Shown here one piece after another: positions 52,641 through 60,916 of a stretch of DNA of 64,000 bases. The stretch's first letter is position 1. Every line of letters starts with the position of its first letter. The stretch spans positions 20,818 to 84,817 of the forward strand of contig CACYQO010000018.1 in the NCBI GenBank assembly GCA_902776545.1, written 5' to 3'. The notes below the pieces were generated by a model, which searched no databases, was not told where the DNA came from, and saw nothing but the letters and a program-made list of their open reading frames with translations. Source of the DNA: an uncultured Prevotellaceae bacterium (GTDB lineage: Bacteria; Bacteroidota; Bacteroidia; Bacteroidales; Bacteroidaceae). A program made the position numbers and the translations under genes.

Positions 52641-52660
52641 AGTCCAAAAATGACAAAATT

Positions 52661-53989
52661 ATGAGACAGAAGGCATTGATAGGTTTATTACTTTTCACTT
52701 TTCACTTTTCGCATTTCACTTCTCTTAGCGTCGCGCGCGCTGCAGAACCAGATACAATTGGTTATAATAAGTTCCGTTTTGGCGGCTATGGAGAGATGGT
52801 TGCGAATTTCAAGGACTATGGCATCAACCGCTTCTATGGCCACAGCGAGGGTAACGCCAAACAGAATCACAATACCATTTCCATACCCCGTTTTGTAGTG
52901 GCTTTCGACTATAAGTTCACGCCAAAGTGGATTCTTGGTGCTGAGATAGAATTTGAATATGGCGGTACGGGTACATCTTATGAACTGGAGAACACTGAGA
53001 ATGGTGAATACGAGACAGAAGTGGAGAAAGGCGGTGAAGTGGCATTGGAGCAGTTCCACATCACGAGGATGATCGTCCCGGAGTTCAATGTCCGGGCTGG
53101 TCATCTGATTGTGCCCGTAGGCCTTACGAATGAGCACCACGAACCCATCAACTTCTTTGGCTCTTCACGTCCTGAGGGTGAGATGACCATTATCCCCTGC
53201 ACCTGGCACGAGACCGGTATTGAGTTCCTCGGTAAGTTTGGCAAGGGTTATGCCGCCTTCGACTATGAGGCGATGATTGTGACAGGTCTGAATGCCAACG
53301 GCTTCGACCGTAACAAGTGGGTGAGAGGTGGCAAGCAGGGACTCTTTGAGGGTGACAATTTCACCAGTCCTGCCTACGTGGCTCGTCTGAACTATACGGG
53401 AGTTCCCGGATTGCGACTTGGCGCTTCGCTTTATTATTGTGCCAACACGGGAGCCAACGCCGACAAGCTGATCACGTACGATGAGATTGGCAAGATTCCC
53501 GTAACGATCTGGTCGGTGGATGCACAATATATTAATAAGTATGTGACCGCCCGTGCCAACTATCTGTCGGGCAATATCACTCATGCAGACCAGGTGGGCG
53601 CCAAGAACGGCAAACTGCCGAACAAGTCGGGTTACAGCCGACTGACACCGATAGCCAAGCGTGCTGTTTCATACAATGCTGAGGTCGGCGTTAATCTAAA
53701 GACCATCTTTGGCGGCGACAACCGCTTCCCTGTAATCTATCCTTTTGCCCAATATGAATATTATAACTCCCAGGAGAAAGATGAGGGTATGGATGTGATG
53801 GATGCACGCTGTCAGGTGAGCAAGTGGAACTTCGGTATCAACTGGAAGGCTCTGCCCAACCTCGTGATCAAGGCCGACTATACCACTCGGCAGATCGGTA
53901 CTGCCAAGGTGTTTGGCAAGGGTCCTTATAACAGCGAGAATGAGTTTGGCATTGGCATCGCCTATATCGGATGGTTCACGAAAAAGTAA
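52661..53989 (+). CDS. Outer-membrane porin, first gene of the imelysin operon
   Basis: This 442-residue protein starts at ATG 52661 (MRQKALIGLLL). Its signal peptide is encoded partly by a pyrimidine repeat (CTTTTCACTTTTCAC), giving TFHFSHFTS before the ARA cleavage area. The mature part is a beta-barrel of the phosphate-selective porin kind: FRFGGYGEMVANF, then alternating strands and a C-terminal FGIGIAYIGWFTKK. It should pass substrate across the outer membrane for the periplasmic proteins that follow. Substrate unknown. Confidence 0.78.
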   Translation: MRQKALIGLLLFTFHFSHFTSLSVARAAEPDTIGYNKFRFGGYGEMVANFKDYGINRFYGHSEGNAKQNHNTISIPRFVVAFDYKFTPKWILGAEIEFEYGGTGTSYELENTENGEYETEVEKGGEVALEQFHITRMIVPEFNVRAGHLIVPVGLTNEHHEPINFFGSSRPEGEMTIIPCTWHETGIEFLGKFGKGYAAFDYEAMIVTGLNANGFDRNKWVRGGKQGLFEGDNFTSPAYVARLNYTGVPGLRLGASLYYCANTGANADKLITYDEIGKIPVTIWSVDAQYINKYVTARANYLSGNITHADQVGAKNGKLPNKSGYSRLTPIAKRAVSYNAEVGVNLKTIFGGDNRFPVIYPFAQYEYYNSQEKDEGMDVMDARCQVSKWNFGINWKALPNLVIKADYTTRQIGTAKVFGKGPYNSENEFGIGIAYIGWFTKK

Positions 53990-54075
53990 AAAGGTAAAAA
54001 AGTAAAAGATTAAAAAATTAAAGAATTAAAAGATTATAGAATTAAAAAATTAAAACATTAAATATTAATCATTAA
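53985..54075. repeat. A-rich repeat tract
   Basis: AAAAAGGTAAAAAAGT units pass into ATTAAAAAATTAAAG units in the gap between the porin and imelysin genes. No hairpin or promoter is visible. Confidence 0.7.
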
Positions 54076-54077
54076 GC

Positions 54078-55238
54078 ATGAAAAAGAATCTTATTTTGAT
54101 GAGTCTCGCCATGATGGGACTCTGTGCATTCACCGCTTGCAGCAGTGATGACGACAAGAAGGGTAGTGAAACGGTCACCATTCAGGACTCGGAGTATGAT
54201 GCCATCATCAACCAGTATGTTGATGCCGTCGTGCTTCCGACCTACGCTGACCTGAAGACGAAGAACAGCGCCCTTTACGACGCAGTGGTCGCTTTCGGTA
54301 ACAATCCCTCAAACGCTGGCTTCTCGAAGATCTGTGAGGCTTGGCTGACTGCCCGCGAGCCGTGGGAGTCGTCTGAGGCTTTCCTCTTCGGTCCTGTTGC
54401 CGACTATGGTCTTGATCCGAACATGGACTCCTGGCCGCTCGATCAGGAGGCTATCGTGAACACCCTGATGTCGCAGCAGTGGAACGAGATGGAGTGGACC
54501 GGCGACTACGATGAGGATGACGATGCGATTGCCGCTGCCCAGAACATCCGTGGTTTCCACACCCTTGAGTTCTTAGCATTCCGCGACGGTAAGGCTCGCA
54601 CACTGAATGATGCTGCATCAGACGACGATCCCGCCCACACCGTGTACAACGAGACCAATGCCAATGCATGGGCTCAGTACATGAGAAATACCGCCCAGTT
54701 GCTTGTTGATGACGTGACGCTTCTGGTTAGCGCTTGGAACAACGGCTATGCCGCAGCCTTCAAGAGCCATAACGGCGGAGACTTCACCAGCGGACTCAGC
54801 TGTATTGAGCAGATCATCGACGGCTGTGTGGATATCGCTGGTGAGGTAGGAGAGGCTAAGATCGGTGAGCCTTACGACCTCTATGTCTCCGGCAAGACCA
54901 CCGAGGCCCTCTATGCCGTAGAGTCATGGTACAGCTGGCACTCTCGTGACGACTATACGAACAACATCCTCTCTATCCGCAACGCCTACTTTGGCTCACG
55001 CGACGGCAGCATTAATGCCAACTCGCTGTCGAAACTCGTTGCCAAGTATAATCCGGAACTCGACGTCAGGGTAAAGGCCAGCATCAATGCTGCTGCCAAT
55101 GCCATCCAGGCCATTCCTCAGCCTTTCCGCAACAACATCAACTCTGTTGAGGCTGCTGATGCCATGGATGCCTGCGCTGAACTGGCCGATGTGCTGGAGA
55201 ACGAGCTGAAGCCCTTCCTGGTGAATGCCACGAAGTAA
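54078..55238 (+). CDS. Imelysin-family periplasmic lipoprotein
   Basis: This 386-residue protein has a lipoprotein signal (MKKNLILMSLAMMGLCAFTAC) and the imelysin (peptidase M75, EfeO/IrpA-like) fold. The signature GxHxxE appears as GFHTLEFLAF. Helical segments such as YDAIINQYVDAVVLPTYADL and the C-terminal half (AADAMDACAELADVLENEL) fit. Family members take part in iron or other metal handling and are not proven proteases. It precedes a di-heme protein, an association known in other phyla. Confidence 0.9.
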   Translation: MKKNLILMSLAMMGLCAFTACSSDDDKKGSETVTIQDSEYDAIINQYVDAVVLPTYADLKTKNSALYDAVVAFGNNPSNAGFSKICEAWLTAREPWESSEAFLFGPVADYGLDPNMDSWPLDQEAIVNTLMSQQWNEMEWTGDYDEDDDAIAAAQNIRGFHTLEFLAFRDGKARTLNDAASDDDPAHTVYNETNANAWAQYMRNTAQLLVDDVTLLVSAWNNGYAAAFKSHNGGDFTSGLSCIEQIIDGCVDIAGEVGEAKIGEPYDLYVSGKTTEALYAVESWYSWHSRDDYTNNILSIRNAYFGSRDGSINANSLSKLVAKYNPELDVRVKASINAAANAIQAIPQPFRNNINSVEAADAMDACAELADVLENELKPFLVNATK

Positions 55239-55257
55239 GCGCAGAGGAATATTATTG

Positions 55258-55340
55258 CCTACGGATTATACGGATTATACAGATGAACCAATTATTGGCT
55301 ATCAGTAAATGAAATCCGTATAATCCGTATAATCCGTAGG
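55258..55340. repeat. TACGGATT-unit long hairpin (second copy)
   Basis: Left arm 55258-55284 (CCTACGGATTATACGG...) pairs with right arm 55314-55340 (...ATAATCCGTAGG) with one mismatch over 27 bp. It is the same family as 34643-34725 and lies between the imelysin and di-heme genes. Confidence 0.85.
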
Positions 55341-55375
55341 AAAACGGGAAAAGAAATAGGGAACAAATACTTGAT

Positions 55376-56830
55376 ATGAACAAATACTCGATTGCTTTTT
55401 TACTGTTTTCGGCTGTTCTGGGCCTGACCGCCTGTGACGAAAGCGACCAGTTGGATGTGGATGACATCAGCATCCCAAGGGGCTATGCGCTCTCTGCCGG
55501 CACATCCACAGGCTTCTACAACTCGTCGGTGGCTTACGACCAGGCGGCACGATGGCTCTCTGGGTCATACGCCTCTCGTTTCAATACAGGCGACCGTCTG
55601 TATGATAACGTGAAGGTGGCCAACGAGAACGGTCACGGCGGCGGCCTCGGTCCTGTCTATGCCGGATACAGCTGTGGCAGTTGTCACCGCAATGCAGGAC
55701 GTACGGAGCCTACCTACTGGACCAGTTTCAAGAATGGGAGTGATGACGGTTCCGGCCCTTACGGATTTACTGCCTCGCTCATCTATATCACCCGTAAAAA
55801 CGGTACCTTCTTCCCCAACTATGGTCGTGTGATTCATGATCAGGCCATCTATGGCGTACGGCCGGAAGGCAAACTGAAAGTGAGGATCGACTCGATGACC
55901 TTCTCATTCCCTGATGGTGAGAAATACACGCTCTGTGTGCCTAAATGGCGTATCGCGGAATGGTATGCTGACAGTATCAGTCCAGACGACCTCTTTTGTA
56001 CCGTCCGTGTGCCGCTCCGACATGTCGGCATGGGACAGATTATGGCCCTCGACCAAGATGAGATAGAGGCCCTTGCCCGCAAGAGCAATTATCCGGAGTG
56101 GGGTATCAGCGGACGCTGTAATTACATCAACGAACGAGGCAAACTCCGCCTCGGACTCTCTGGCAATAAAGCGCATCATGCCGACCTGACTGTAGAACTT
56201 GGCTTCTCGTCGGACATGGGTATGACCAATAGCCGCTATCCAGAGGAGATCTGTGAAGGGCAGATACAGATGGAGGAAGGTTCGATGATGGGGCTCTCCT
56301 ATGATATGCTTGATGTATCGACAGAAGACATGGAGGATGTTGACCTGTATATGCAGGGTCTGGCCGTTCCTGCCCGCCGCAATGTCAATGATGCTGATGT
56401 GAAGGCAGGCGAACAACTCTTCTATGAGGCCGGATGCCATCTCTGTCACGTCACGACTCTGCATACCAAGACCCGTGGATCCGTGCTGCTGGCTGGAACA
56501 GCCCTTCCCTGGCTCGGAGGCCAGACCATCCACCCCTATTCCGACTTCCTGCTTCACGATATGGGGTCGGAGATCATGGGCGTCGGTCTTAACGACAATT
56601 TCGTCAGCGGTCTGGCACGTGGTAATGAGTGGCGCACCACGCCGCTTTGGGGTGTAGGCTTGCAGAAGAAGGTGAACGGACATACTTATTTCCTTCACGA
56701 TGGCCGGGCCCGCAACTTTGTGGAAGCCATCATGTGGCATGGCGGTGAGGGTGAAGCCTCAAAGAACAAGTTCAAGAATATGAGCAAGAAAGAACGTGAT
56801 CAGCTGGTGCAGTTCCTGTGGTCACTTTGA
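55376..56830 (+). CDS. Di-heme oxidoreductase-like c-type cytochrome (DUF1111/DHOR)
   Basis: This 484-residue protein has a lipoprotein-like signal (FLLFSAVLGLTAC) and two heme c-binding motifs, CGSCH (YSCGSCHRN, about residue 100) and CHLCH (AGCHLCHVT, about 357). This is the DUF1111 family of putative di-heme (thiol) oxidoreductases. A Met or His for the sixth ligand cannot be assigned. It follows the imelysin gene; the pair occurs together in metal-uptake loci of other bacteria. c-type cytochromes need a maturation system, and a possible part of one lies at the end of this operon. Confidence 0.9.
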   Translation: MNKYSIAFLLFSAVLGLTACDESDQLDVDDISIPRGYALSAGTSTGFYNSSVAYDQAARWLSGSYASRFNTGDRLYDNVKVANENGHGGGLGPVYAGYSCGSCHRNAGRTEPTYWTSFKNGSDDGSGPYGFTASLIYITRKNGTFFPNYGRVIHDQAIYGVRPEGKLKVRIDSMTFSFPDGEKYTLCVPKWRIAEWYADSISPDDLFCTVRVPLRHVGMGQIMALDQDEIEALARKSNYPEWGISGRCNYINERGKLRLGLSGNKAHHADLTVELGFSSDMGMTNSRYPEEICEGQIQMEEGSMMGLSYDMLDVSTEDMEDVDLYMQGLAVPARRNVNDADVKAGEQLFYEAGCHLCHVTTLHTKTRGSVLLAGTALPWLGGQTIHPYSDFLLHDMGSEIMGVGLNDNFVSGLARGNEWRTTPLWGVGLQKKVNGHTYFLHDGRARNFVEAIMWHGGEGEASKNKFKNMSKKERDQLVQFLWSL

Positions 56831-56872
56831 AAAGGTAAAAAGGTGAAAAAGTAAAAAGGTAAAAAAATAAAT
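56829..56872. repeat. AAAAGGT repeat tract
   Basis: AAAAGGTAAAAAGGTGAAAA units lie between the di-heme gene and the second porin gene. Confidence 0.7.
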
Positions 56873-56876
56873 AACG

Positions 56877-58133
56877 ATGATTACCAATAAGATGATTTCA
56901 ATTAGGAGAATAAGCAAAAGGACGTTGATAGCTTTATCATTTATCATTTGTCATTCATCATTTAGCCCAGCATGGGCGCAGACAGAGTTGAATATGGACA
57001 ACGGTGTGATTCCTATTGCCGATGACCGCGGCTTCACACTCCAGAGCAATGATGGGAGCTTTGTGTTCAAGCCCTATCTCTATATGCAGAGTACCCTCAA
57101 CTTCAAATATTACGATGATGAAGGTCTCGACAAGGCCTACAATCAGGACAATGTCGCCAACTCCGGTTTCGCCATGCCCTACGCCATTATCGGTTTCACG
57201 GGTAAGGCCTTTGGAAAGATCGACTATAACGTCTGCATCAATGCGGCTGCCTCTGGTGGCAATGTGCTTCAGCAGGCATGGATAGACTATGCCGTCAGTC
57301 CGGAACTCCGTTTCCGTGCCGGTAAGTTCAAGACACCGTTCACCCATGCTTACCTTACCACACTCGGTGAAACGCTCTTCTCATCGCTGCCTACATCACT
57401 CACAGCTGTGACCATCCTGCCTTACTCGCTGAATGCGGTCACTCCTGGCATCGGTACAGGCTTCGACCTCGGTGTGGAGGTGCATGGATTCCTGGCCAAT
57501 AAGTTCGGTTATGAGGTAGGTCTCTGGAATGGAACCGGCTCTGCCCAAAACGGTGCCACCAAGACCATCAGCGACGATATCCATATTCCCTCTCTGCTCT
57601 ATGCCGGTCGTCTGACCTATCAGCCGAAAGGTGCTATGCCCATGACACAGGGTAACCCCAAGTTGCAGCATGAGGACAAGATGCTCATTGGTGTCAGTGC
57701 CAACTACAACGTGGAGTCTGAGAATGAGTCAACCAACGATTTCCGTGCTGGTGTGGAGTTTGCCATGCTGAAGAACAAATGGTACGTTGGTGCAGAAGCC
57801 TACTACATGCATATCGGTTTCACAGACCGTCAGAAGATTGACGAAACTTATAACTATTGGGGTGGATATGCCCAGGTGGGTTATTTCGTCCATCCGCAGA
57901 TGCAGCTTGGCTTGCGCTATGATTTCTTCGACCGTAACGGCACCACCAAGGACGGTATCCTCAATATGCCTGCCGCCACCATCAACTATTTTGTTCCGAA
58001 GACAAACATTAAACTCTCGGCTATGTATCAGTACATCGGACGCACAGGCCACGAGACACAGCTTGACCGTGATATGGACGACCTCGGCATCTGTACCCAC
58101 ATGGCTCAAATCATGCTTCAATATGCGTTCTAA
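56877..58133 (+). CDS. Outer-membrane porin, phosphate-selective porin O/P-like
   Basis: This 418-residue protein has a signal peptide (TLIALSFIICHSSFSPAWAQ) encoded in part by ATTTATCATTTGTCATTC repeats. The barrel begins LQSNDGSFVFKPYLYMQSTL and includes RFRAGKFKTPFTHAYLTTLGE, a segment typical of porin O/P proteins. It ends with HMAQIMLQYAF, a terminal aromatic as needed for barrel assembly. It is the second porin in the operon; the two may act on different substrates. Confidence 0.85.
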   Translation: MITNKMISIRRISKRTLIALSFIICHSSFSPAWAQTELNMDNGVIPIADDRGFTLQSNDGSFVFKPYLYMQSTLNFKYYDDEGLDKAYNQDNVANSGFAMPYAIIGFTGKAFGKIDYNVCINAAASGGNVLQQAWIDYAVSPELRFRAGKFKTPFTHAYLTTLGETLFSSLPTSLTAVTILPYSLNAVTPGIGTGFDLGVEVHGFLANKFGYEVGLWNGTGSAQNGATKTISDDIHIPSLLYAGRLTYQPKGAMPMTQGNPKLQHEDKMLIGVSANYNVESENESTNDFRAGVEFAMLKNKWYVGAEAYYMHIGFTDRQKIDETYNYWGGYAQVGYFVHPQMQLGLRYDFFDRNGTTKDGILNMPAATINYFVPKTNIKLSAMYQYIGRTGHETQLDRDMDDLGICTHMAQIMLQYAF

Positions 58134-58167
58134 AAGGTGAAAAGGTGAAAAAGTGAAAAGGTGAAAT

Positions 58168-58902
58168 ATGAGAATAAAGATGTGCAGAAAATTGCTGGTA
58201 GCTTTATCATTTAGCGCAGCGCTCATCTCCTGCGACGATGGACGTATCTATCCGGAGACTGTCGTCTCGTCGGAAGGAAAGACGGTCGTACTCGAGGGCG
58301 TGCTTGACGGACTTGACAGTTGGACCAGTTCCTACCGGGTGTCCATCGCAGGCTTCGAGGGCGCTGATGATGAGTATGCCAGTGTGTCGAAAGTGATTTC
58401 TGGCAGTGATGTCATTGATGGAAAAGTCAATGTCGAACTGTCGGGTATCAAGGAGAATGTCACATTGGTACGCCTCTGCATCCTCGACCGTCTGAGGAAA
58501 CATATCGTCACGTTTAGTGAGGTGGATGTGTCCAAGGCTACGGAAGTGGTCAAGATGGATGTGGGGACTATTGATATCAGTATGTTCAATGCCGTACAAC
58601 AGGCCTTCTTCAATACTACCTGTGCGAACTGTCACGGAGCCAGCAACCGTGCTGCCGCAGGTCTCTATCTCACAGAAGGAAAGAGTTATGAGGCACTCGT
58701 GGATGTTGATTCCAAGAAAGTGGAGGGGAAGAAATTGGTTGAGACCAACAATGCCAACAACAGTGTGCTTCACATGGTGCTGAACCAGCAAACGGTGGAA
58801 GGCATTTCGATGGATCATCGCGACCTGGTGTCAGAGAAGAACGAGATGACCATCCTGCCGCTCATCGACAGTTGGATCAATAACGGAGCGAAGGAAAGGT
58901 AA
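58168..58902 (+). CDS. Lipoprotein with a single c-type heme motif
   Basis: This 244-residue protein has a lipoprotein signal (LLVALSFSAALISC). The first half is beta-rich (SYRVSIAGFEGADDEYASV), then CANCHGASNRAAAGLYL (about residue 151) carries one heme c motif in a cytochrome-like domain. It may pass electrons to or from the di-heme protein. It lies 34 bp after the second porin gene. Confidence 0.82.
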   Translation: MRIKMCRKLLVALSFSAALISCDDGRIYPETVVSSEGKTVVLEGVLDGLDSWTSSYRVSIAGFEGADDEYASVSKVISGSDVIDGKVNVELSGIKENVTLVRLCILDRLRKHIVTFSEVDVSKATEVVKMDVGTIDISMFNAVQQAFFNTTCANCHGASNRAAAGLYLTEGKSYEALVDVDSKKVEGKKLVETNNANNSVLHMVLNQQTVEGISMDHRDLVSEKNEMTILPLIDSWINNGAKER

Positions 58903-58937
58903 AAAGGTAAAAGGGTAAAAAAGTAAAAAGGTGGAAA

Positions 58938-60083
58938 ATGGATAAGAAACTACAGAATTATAAGTTTGAGAACGCATTTGCCGATGTGTTCCAATTCGAT
59001 AATGGGACGGAAGTACGTGAGTATCATGCCATGATTCACGCCAGTTCGTCGCGGTTGTCCTATACTCAGCAGTTAGAGGCGGTCTTAGGAACCTACAACC
59101 AGCTGATAGAAGGTCCGCTCAATGGCGCTCGGGCTGTATTCAAACGCTATTTCCTCAGTGATGCTGCCAATCAGGCAGACGATGTTATCGCCTCAGATGT
59201 CACCGACTGTGCCAAAAGCATCATCCAGCAGGCACCCCTCGACGGCACGAAGATTGCCCTCTGGGTCTATCTGATGACGAATGTGCAGACGGGTGTCAGC
59301 AAGAGTGGCTTGTACGAAGTGCGTCACGGAGGGTTCAGACATCTGTGGAACGGCTCAGCCCACAATATGGCAGCTAACTCGGAATACCAGACACGACTGC
59401 TCTTCAATGAGTATAACATGCAGTTGATTCAGGAAGGATGTACGTTGGAAGCCAACTGCATCCGTACCTGGTTCTTTGTAAATGATGTGGATCTGAACTA
59501 TGGTGGGGTGGTTCGTGCCCGCAACCAGTTCTTCTTCACCCAGGGACTGACGGTGAACACCCATTTCATCGCCTCTACGGGCATTGGAGGCCGGCAGCAG
59601 GATCCCAATGTGCTCTCGCAGATGGACAACTATGCCATCGCAGGCGTCACGAAAGAACAGATCCACTATCTCTATGCCTCCACCCATCTGAACCGTACCA
59701 GCGACTATGGCGTGAGTTTTGAGCGTGGTACGCAGGTCAACTATGCCGACCGTCGTCATGTCTTTATCTCCGGCACCGCTTCTATTAATAATAAAGGTGA
59801 GGTGATGTATCCCAAGGATATCATCAAGCAGACGCACCGTATGTGGGAGAATGTCGAGGCACTGTTGGCTGAGGCCGATTGTAACTTCAACGATGTAGCC
59901 GAAATGGTGGTCTATTTGCGTGATACGGCAGACTATGAACTGGTGCGTGAACTCTATGAGGAGCGCTTCGCAGGCAAGCCATACGTCATCGTCCATGCTC
60001 CCGTCTGCCGTCCAGGATGGCTTATCGAGATGGAGTGCATGGCCGTGAAGGCAGTCGATCTGCCAACGATGCCGAAGTTTTAG
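58938..60083 (+). CDS. Two-domain Rid/YjgF-like protein
   Basis: This 381-residue protein has no signal peptide. The C-terminal third (RRHVFISGTASINNKGEV, QTHRMWENVEALLAEADCNFND, YVIVHAPVCRPGWLIEMEC) matches the Rid/YjgF fold; the N-terminal part looks like a diverged copy, as in chorismatase-type or Rid-like fusions. It is a cytoplasmic protein among periplasmic ones, so its link to the operon is not obvious. An RidA-type imine deaminase role is only a guess, since the key Arg position is uncertain. Confidence 0.7.
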   Translation: MDKKLQNYKFENAFADVFQFDNGTEVREYHAMIHASSSRLSYTQQLEAVLGTYNQLIEGPLNGARAVFKRYFLSDAANQADDVIASDVTDCAKSIIQQAPLDGTKIALWVYLMTNVQTGVSKSGLYEVRHGGFRHLWNGSAHNMAANSEYQTRLLFNEYNMQLIQEGCTLEANCIRTWFFVNDVDLNYGGVVRARNQFFFTQGLTVNTHFIASTGIGGRQQDPNVLSQMDNYAIAGVTKEQIHYLYASTHLNRTSDYGVSFERGTQVNYADRRHVFISGTASINNKGEVMYPKDIIKQTHRMWENVEALLAEADCNFNDVAEMVVYLRDTADYELVRELYEERFAGKPYVIVHAPVCRPGWLIEMECMAVKAVDLPTMPKF

Positions 60084-60098
60084 GGAAATGAGGAATGA

Positions 60099-60230
60099 GG
60101 AGAATAATCGGAGGTACGGAGGCGCGGGAGTGCGCGGGTGCGAGAATACCCCAAGCGCATAAATCAATGGCTTGCAAACTAATCTCGTGCCCCCGTACCC
60201 TCGTACCTCCGCGCCTCCGAATAATCCTCC
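60099..60230. repeat. Long imperfect hairpin across the start of the Ccs-like gene
   Basis: Left arm about 60099-60147 (GGAGGTACGGAGGCGCGGG units) and right arm about 60181-60230 (CCTCGTACCTCCGCGCCTCC units) pair over roughly 50 nt with scattered mismatches around a 33-nt loop. The ATG at 60167 lies in the loop, so the structure could hide the start. Confidence 0.75.
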
Positions 60231-60880
60231 TTCTACTATTCTCTTTCCTCTTTCCTCCTTCCTCCTTCCTCGAATTACACTGCTCCGCCCGCTCCATCCA
60301 GACCATCAATGCCGACAAGGCCAAAGAAGTGGCTCGCGAGCAAGTCGTATGGAATGGCCGACTCTGTCCCTTCTCGACCTTTGCCCACGACTTTCTGAAA
60401 TCCGTCTATGGGAAAAGTACCTATAAAGGGCTTTCTCCTGAACAGGTGGCCTATGGCTGGATGCTCCGTCCGGAAGTATGGAAAGACGAGCCGATGATTC
60501 ATATCCCCGATACAGGCCTGCGGCGTCAACTGAACATCGAAGGCGAATATGCCAAGTTCTCAGAACTCTTTGACGATACACTCGGTTACAAGCTGAACTC
60601 GCTGGGTTCCGACCTCCCTGAGCGGATGCGGCCTTTGGTCCGTGAAACCCCTGCCGTTGTCAGTCTTGATGAGAAGGTGGGTGACATCATCCTCCTGACA
60701 AAGGGCCAGCTCTTTCAACCGCGTCCCGCCAATATGCCTCCCTTGCCCTCATGGCGCGTCAAGGCAGAGATCCTCTGGAATGTCACGCCGCTCTGGGTTG
60801 CCCTTTTGTCGATAGCTGCAGTCATCGCTTTTCTGGTCATTTTGTTAAAAAAGACAATTATGCAACCGAAGTGCAAATAA
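60167..60880 (+). CDS. CcsBA-type cytochrome c biogenesis fragment protein
   Basis: From ATG 60167 this is 237 residues (60095 would add 24 non-homologous ones). A hydrophobic segment encoded by pyrimidine repeats (IILLLLFSFLFPPSSF) leads. The segment INADKAKEVAREQVVWNGRLCPFSTFAHDFL...GLSPEQVAYGWMLRPEVW matches the periplasmic domain between the ResB-like and CcsA-like parts of Bacteroidetes cytochrome c biogenesis proteins. One C-terminal membrane helix (WVALLSIAAVIAFLVILL) follows. It lacks the heme-handling CcsA core, so it is a partial or helper version, fitting the two heme proteins upstream. Confidence 0.65.
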   Translation: MACKLISCPRTLVPPRLRIILLLLFSFLFPPSSFLELHCSARSIQTINADKAKEVAREQVVWNGRLCPFSTFAHDFLKSVYGKSTYKGLSPEQVAYGWMLRPEVWKDEPMIHIPDTGLRRQLNIEGEYAKFSELFDDTLGYKLNSLGSDLPERMRPLVRETPAVVSLDEKVGDIILLTKGQLFQPRPANMPPLPSWRVKAEILWNVTPLWVALLSIAAVIAFLVILLKKTIMQPKCK

Positions 60881-60887
60881 TTTTTCG

Positions 60888-60897
60888 TACCTTTGCA
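60888..60897 (+). promoter_or_regulatory. -7 promoter element for the ZIP transporter
   Basis: TACCTTTGCA lies 20 bp before the ATG at 60917. Confidence 0.8.
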
Positions 60898-60916
60898 GCG
60901 AATAAGAAAATAGGAT

